From positions 1 to 35,433 of the forward strand of contig JAGMCL010000090.1 in NCBI GenBank assembly GCA_023129165.1: DNA of 35,433 bases, written 5' to 3'. This document shows positions 31,344-35,433 of this stretch, one piece after another. How positions within the stretch are numbered: position 1 is the stretch's first letter; every line of letters starts with the position of its first letter. Under the pieces are notes generated by a model, which was given only the letters and a program-made list of their open reading frames with translations, was not told where the DNA came from and did not search any database. A program made the translations under genes and the position numbers. The stretch comes from Caldifarciminota bacterium. GTDB lineage: Bacteria; Hydrothermota; UBA3073.

Positions 31344-32497
31344 TGAGGTTTTTTTACATCTGCAGTGAATGTGGAAGAGATTTTGATATTAGACCGGATT
31401 TAATGGTCTGTCCGTATTGCTCAAAAAAACAAGAAAAGAACAAACCATTAAGGGGAATCCTCGATGTAGAATTTGATGGTAAATTAAGAAAAGAATTTGA
31501 TATATATGACCTCCTTCCTGTAGAAAAGAAGTATTTTCCGAGTATACCTGTAGGGAATACACCTCTCTGGAAACCAGTGATTCTAAGGAAAAAGCTTGCC
31601 TTTCCCAACCTCTATCTGAAGGACGATACACTGAATCCTACAGGCTCACTCAAAGACAGGGCATCCTATCTTATCGCCGCCTTTGCACTAAAACATGGGA
31701 TAAAAAATGTGGTTGTAGCATCCACAGGTAATGCAGCCTCATCCATGGCAGGAGTGGGGGCAGCAGCAGGTATTAAGGTAACCATATTTATGCCGAAGAC
31801 TGCTCCCAGGGCGAAAATGGTTCAGTCTCTACAATACGGAGCAGAGGTCATCCAGATAGATGGAGATTACAATAGAGCATATGACCTATCCCTTGAATAC
31901 ACAAAAAATAAAGGCGGGCTCAATAGAAACACAGCCTATAATCCTCTAACGATAGAGGGCAAAAAGACAGTTGCTATAGAGGTGTATCAACAACTTAAAA
32001 ATGTACCAGATTGTTTATTCGTCCCTGTAGGTGATGGTGTGATTTTAGGTGGAGTTTATAAGGGATTTCGAGATCTTCTAACCCTGGGGTTTATAGATAA
32101 AATTCCTATTATCTATGCTATTCAGGCAGAGGGTAGCAGTACTATATACAAAGCCTTTGAAAAGGGAGAGTTTGTTGCACCACAAAAATCAAAGACAATA
32201 GCTGATTCTATATCTGTCGATGTTCCAAGAAATGGATATTATGTCCTTAAGCAGCTCAAAAAATACAATGGTAGATGTGTCACTGTCTCAGATGAGGATA
32301 TTTTAAAAGCTCAAAAAGAGCTTGCCTCTTCAGCTGGACTTTTTTCTGAACCAGCTGCCTCAGCATCTTTAGCGGGTTTCTTAAAAGTAAAAAATGAAAT
32401 AAAAAAAGATTCTACCGTAGTTCTTCTGATAACAGGTAATGGACTTAAGGATATTGATTCTGCTATGAGGGGGCTAAGGTTGAAGGATTATTTATGA
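31343..32497 (+). CDS. Threonine-synthase-like PLP enzyme with N-terminal zinc ribbon
   Basis: This 384-aa fold-type II PLP enzyme has a Cys4 ribbon at the N-terminus (YICSECG...VCPYCSKK, Cys about 7, 10, 23, 26), as in archaeal-type threonine synthases. The PLP Lys is in NPTGSLKDRAS (Lys104), the phosphate loop is STGNAASSMAG, and GDGVILGG and LITGNGLKD bind the cofactor. In related clusters this position is filled by YgeX, a diaminopropionate ammonia-lyase, which is also fold-type II. A beta- or gamma-elimination on a 2,3-diaminopropionate-like product is therefore likely here. ATG at 31343 (TGATG) is preferred to GTG 31340 because GGGAGGAG is 7 bp upstream. True threonine synthesis is the alternative, but no homoserine genes are near. 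Confidence 0.85.
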   Translation: MRFFYICSECGRDFDIRPDLMVCPYCSKKQEKNKPLRGILDVEFDGKLRKEFDIYDLLPVEKKYFPSIPVGNTPLWKPVILRKKLAFPNLYLKDDTLNPTGSLKDRASYLIAAFALKHGIKNVVVASTGNAASSMAGVGAAAGIKVTIFMPKTAPRAKMVQSLQYGAEVIQIDGDYNRAYDLSLEYTKNKGGLNRNTAYNPLTIEGKKTVAIEVYQQLKNVPDCLFVPVGDGVILGGVYKGFRDLLTLGFIDKIPIIYAIQAEGSSTIYKAFEKGEFVAPQKSKTIADSISVDVPRNGYYVLKQLKKYNGRCVTVSDEDILKAQKELASSAGLFSEPAASASLAGFLKVKNEIKKDSTVVLLITGNGLKDIDSAMRGLRLKDYL

Positions 32498-33072
32498 ATA
32501 TTGAGGGTGTTGTTCTTGCTGCTGGCTTCTCCAGAAGAACGGGTGTGTTAAAAATGGGGCTTTTGCTCGAAGGTAAAACTCTTATTGAAAGAAGCATTGA
32601 AGGTATGTATGATATTTGTTCAAGGATTATTGTCGTTGGTGGATACAAAATAGAAAAGATAACTGAGATTATGAAAGATTATACAAAAGTTAAGGTGGTT
32701 TTTAATAGAAATTATACAAAAGGGATGTTCAGCTCCGTAAAGGAAGGCGTAAGGCATGTGAAATCCGAGAAGTTCTTTCTTCTTCCAGGTGATTACCCCC
32801 TTATAAGTCAGAAGACATATAAGAAGATGCTCGATATTGATGGAGAAATTGTAATCCCTGTAAATAATGGCAGAAAGGGACATCCTGTTCTTATGAAAAG
32901 CTCATTGATTGAAGAATTGCAAAAAGAACCGATAAATTCAACATTAAAAGATTTTATCAATAGAAAAGGATATACCCCAGTAGATGTTGAGGATAATGGT
33001 ATTCTTGTCGATATTGATTCAATGGAGGATTACAGGGAAGTATTATCTACAATTAATAAAAAATACAGGTAG
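32494..33072 (+). CDS. MocA/YgfJ-like nucleotidyltransferase
   Basis: This 192-aa NTP-transferase-fold protein has the signature VVLAAGFSRRTGVLKM (residues 6-21) and FFLLPGDYPLIS (about 95-106, metal-binding Asp). The GHPVLM motif follows. MocA converts molybdopterin to the cytosine dinucleotide form used by many Mo hydroxylases; YgfJ is the homologue in the E. coli purine cluster. It probably matures the XdhA- and XdhD-like subunits here. It overlaps the PLP-enzyme stop by ATGA. The normal LAAGxSxRMGxxK has RTGVLK here, still compatible with nucleotide binding. No terminator follows. Confidence 0.87.
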   Translation: MNIEGVVLAAGFSRRTGVLKMGLLLEGKTLIERSIEGMYDICSRIIVVGGYKIEKITEIMKDYTKVKVVFNRNYTKGMFSSVKEGVRHVKSEKFFLLPGDYPLISQKTYKKMLDIDGEIVIPVNNGRKGHPVLMKSSLIEELQKEPINSTLKDFINRKGYTPVDVEDNGILVDIDSMEDYREVLSTINKKYR

Positions 33073-33245
33073 TTATAAAAGCTCTGAAACTAAATTATAA
33101 CTTATTATGTGTTGATACAGCATATAACTTATGATACTAACTATTTCTCTTTTTAATACCCCTGTTGTTTTTTAGGCAGATTGCAAGACTTTGGCGTTAA
33201 GATTTCCAGGTGTATGTCAAAACTTTAAAATCAACATAATATAAT

Positions 33246-35433
33246 ATGAAACAGAAAATCAGCATACCTATCAAAAAGAGCGATGTTCCAGAAAAGGCTG
33301 GAGGATGTGCTAAATATATAGCAGATATTGAGTTTGAGGGTATGCTTTATGCAAAAACCCTGCGCTCAGACAGACCCAGAGCAAGGATAAACTCAATAAA
33401 AATACCAGAATTGCCAGAGGGTTATTATATTGTTGATAAGAATGATATTCCAGGTAAGAACAGGGTTAAAATGATTATTGATGACCAACCATTTTTTGCT
33501 GAAGACGTGGTCAACTATATTGGGGAGCCGATTCTTCTCGTTGTAGGACCCGATAAGGAGAAGGTATTCGAGATTGTCTCAAAAATTAAGGTTTATTACG
33601 AAGATATCGAACCCATCTTTACTATTGAAGAAGCTGAAAAAGAAAAGAAAAATACCATCTATGGAGATAATAACTGTTTTGCAGAATATGAATTCAAAAA
33701 GGGAGAGCCTGAGAAGGTATTCGCAACATTGTCTTATATCATTGAAGACGAATATAGTACAAATTATCAAGAACATATTTATTTAGAACCCCAGGGTGTG
33801 GTTGGGGTGTATGAGAATGGAAAGGTAACAGTTTATGGTGCAATGCAGTGTCCCTATTATGTTAAAAATGCACTACTACAGGCTTTTGGATGGGACGAAA
33901 ACAGAATAAGGGTAGTTCAGACTACAACAGGGGGAGCATTCGGTGGTAAAGAAGAGTATCCCTCTCTTATTGCAGGGCATGCCGCCTTTGCTGCTGTAAA
34001 AACAGGTAAACCAGTACAATTGGTCTTTGACAGAAACGAGGATATAGAGGTTACAACCAAAAGGCATCCCTCAAGTATAAAATTCAAAACAGCTTTAGAT
34101 GAAAATAATAGGATAATAGCAATGGATGTCGATATAAAAATTGACGCCGGAGCCAATGCAGGTCTTTCAGATGTGGTCTTACAGAGGTCTATGTTTTCTG
34201 CAACAGGAGTCTATAATATACCCAATATAAGAGTCAGAGGAAAGGCTCTTGCGACAAATAAAGTTCCCAGTGGTGCATTTCGAGGATTTGGTGCACCTCA
34301 AGTCTTTTTTGCGATTGAGATGCATATGCACCATATTGCTGATAAAGTAGGTATGCAACCTATTGATTTTAAGACAAAGCACATTTTAATGAAAGGTGAT
34401 ACAACCTCAACAGGTGGTCTGCTCAGAAGCGAAGTTAAACTTCCAGAAATAATTGATACGATTGATAAGATGTCACAATATAGAGAAAAATATGAGAAAT
34501 TTAAAAAGAAGAAGGATGGACTAAAAGGGATTGGGCTCTCGCTCTTCTTCCATGGATGTGGATTTACTGGTAGCGGTGAGAAAGATTTGATAAAGGCGAA
34601 GGTTAAATTAAAAAAGAAAAAAAATGATAAAGTTGAGATACTTGTATCAAACGTGGATATGGGGCAGGGGGCTCAAACAGCATTAAGAAAGATAGTATCC
34701 TATTCACTTGATAAACCGATCGAGTATATCATTTATGAAAATCCTGATACGGATAGAGTGCCGGATTCAGGTCCGACCGTTGCCTCAAGAACTGTAATGA
34801 TAGTTGGCGGACTACTTGAGAAGGCTGCACGCAAGCTCAAAGAGAGATGGAATGAAGCTCCTGAACTCGAAATTGTTGAAAGGTACAAACAACCAGAATA
34901 TATTAGATGGGACCAGAAAAAGTTCAAGGGAGATGCATATCCTGAATATTCCTGGGGTGCAAATGTTGTGGAGGTTGAAATCGACCCTGTAACTTATGAG
35001 ATAAAAGTTTTGGGAATATGGGGGGTATATGATGTTGGTGTTGCAATTGACGAAAAGATGCTTCGTGGGCAAATAGAGGGGGGTATTATCCAGGGACTTG
35101 GTTTTGCTACAATTGAGGTGATGAATATTAAGGATGGAAAAATACTCCAGGATACTATAACAGATTATATTATACCAACTTCAAAGGATTTTCCAAAAAT
35201 AGGAATAAAACTGATAGATAACCCTTACGAATATGGTCCTTTTGGTGCAAAGTGTGCTGGGGAGCTTCCCTTTGTTGGGGCTGCTCCAGCTCTTGCTTCT
35301 GCTGTGCAGTATGCCCTTAATGTTCCAATAAAAAAGATACCAGTAACCCCTGAACTTCTACTAAGTTATGTAAACCTTATAAATAAACCGCAGAACTCAA
35401 AAGAGCTTAGGGAATGTTTAACCACAGAGCACG
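33246..35433 (+). CDS. xdhD: XdhD-like molybdenum hydroxylase catalytic subunit (partial, runs off the end)
   Basis: From ATG 33246 the frame is open for 729 codons to the window edge. It has the hammerhead domain (DVPEKAGGCAKYIADIEFEG), then Mo-cofactor motifs TTTGGAFGGKEEYPS, PSGAFRGFGAPQVFFAIE, NVDMGQGAQTAL and SGPTVASRTVMIVG. The C-terminal YGPFGAKCAGELPFVGAAPAL carries the catalytic Glu. It is a second, divergent catalytic subunit besides 22743-25070. XdhD of E. coli is similar by context. It lacks its own FAD or Fe-S partner in view, so it may share the YgfM/XdhC-like subunits. Homology is essentially complete by the edge, so only the last few residues are missing. The gene begins 173 bp after mocA. 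Confidence 0.9.
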   Translation, partial: MKQKISIPIKKSDVPEKAGGCAKYIADIEFEGMLYAKTLRSDRPRARINSIKIPELPEGYYIVDKNDIPGKNRVKMIIDDQPFFAEDVVNYIGEPILLVVGPDKEKVFEIVSKIKVYYEDIEPIFTIEEAEKEKKNTIYGDNNCFAEYEFKKGEPEKVFATLSYIIEDEYSTNYQEHIYLEPQGVVGVYENGKVTVYGAMQCPYYVKNALLQAFGWDENRIRVVQTTTGGAFGGKEEYPSLIAGHAAFAAVKTGKPVQLVFDRNEDIEVTTKRHPSSIKFKTALDENNRIIAMDVDIKIDAGANAGLSDVVLQRSMFSATGVYNIPNIRVRGKALATNKVPSGAFRGFGAPQVFFAIEMHMHHIADKVGMQPIDFKTKHILMKGDTTSTGGLLRSEVKLPEIIDTIDKMSQYREKYEKFKKKKDGLKGIGLSLFFHGCGFTGSGEKDLIKAKVKLKKKKNDKVEILVSNVDMGQGAQTALRKIVSYSLDKPIEYIIYENPDTDRVPDSGPTVASRTVMIVGGLLEKAARKLKERWNEAPELEIVERYKQPEYIRWDQKKFKGDAYPEYSWGANVVEVEIDPVTYEIKVLGIWGVYDVGVAIDEKMLRGQIEGGIIQGLGFATIEVMNIKDGKILQDTITDYIIPTSKDFPKIGIKLIDNPYEYGPFGAKCAGELPFVGAAPALASAVQYALNVPIKKIPVTPELLLSYVNLINKPQNSKELRECLTTEH

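Overview
The window is AT-rich bacterial chromosome with almost every gene on the + strand. I see no rRNA, tRNA or CRISPR array. Short palindromic and low-complexity repeats fill the intergenic spaces. Two exported enzymes end in an NPF...YDLTGRLIRT...SGIYFYR-type sorting tail (Por-secretion/FlgD-Ig-like). Together with the density of REP-like repeats, this suggests an anaerobic member of the FCB superphylum or a nearby candidate phylum (WOR-3/Stahlbacteria or Cloacimonadota-like). That assignment is inference, not proof.

Layout. (1) 60-4689 is a housekeeping block: rplU with a Lys/Thr-rich tail, rpmA, a metallo-beta-lactamase-fold hydrolase, a terminator, an unusual O6-alkylguanine-DNA alkyltransferase/MazG fusion, and an EF-G of the EF-G2 (recycling-type) subfamily. 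(2) 4839-7200 holds a lone histidine ammonia-lyase (hutH) and a SAM methyltransferase. (3) 7200-20740 is an accessory region. It contains a REP array, a small membrane protein inside an inverted repeat that resembles integron core sites, and a type II restriction-modification pair whose endonuclease is broken by one in-frame TGA. It continues with a lipoprotein, a 66-aa membrane protein, an exported 5'-nucleotidase, a gingipain-like (C25) peptidase, a transglutaminase-like exported protein, an outer-membrane beta-barrel protein, and a MITE carrying the first codons of a REP-associated (Y1/RAYT) transposase. Near-consensus sigma70 promoters of one recurring type (TTTTCCTTGACTTTT...TATAAT) stand in the gaps, often beside a REP.

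(4) 20740-35433 is a co-directional, tightly overlapping catabolic cluster. In order it encodes an unknown helical protein, molybdenum-hydroxylase FAD, 2Fe-2S and Mo-cofactor subunits, an allantoinase/hydantoinase-type cyclic amidohydrolase, SsnA, a PreA-like flavin/4Fe-4S oxidoreductase, YgeY, YgeW, a threonine-synthase-like PLP enzyme, a MocA-like cytidylyltransferase, and a second XdhD-like Mo subunit that runs off the end. The gene set matches the E. coli ygeW-ygeX-ygeY-hyuA-ygfK-ssnA-ygfM-xdhD region and related clostridial clusters linked to anaerobic purine/urate breakdown. Three things differ: a threonine-synthase-like enzyme stands where YgeX (diaminopropionate ammonia-lyase) is expected, a small PreA-like protein replaces the large YgfK, and no carbamate kinase is visible in the window. 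The likely logic is hydroxylation and reduction of the purine ring, successive ring openings by the two amidohydrolases, hydrolysis by YgeY, release of a carbamoyl group by YgeW (probably for ATP), and beta-elimination of a diamino acid by the PLP enzyme. MocA would mature the Mo cofactor.

The most notable observations are this purine-type cluster with its substituted steps, the heptad repeat inserted in frame in two secretion-tail coding regions, the nonsense-disrupted restriction enzyme beside an intact methyltransferase, the alkyltransferase-MazG fusion, and the integron-like boundaries of the 120-aa membrane protein.
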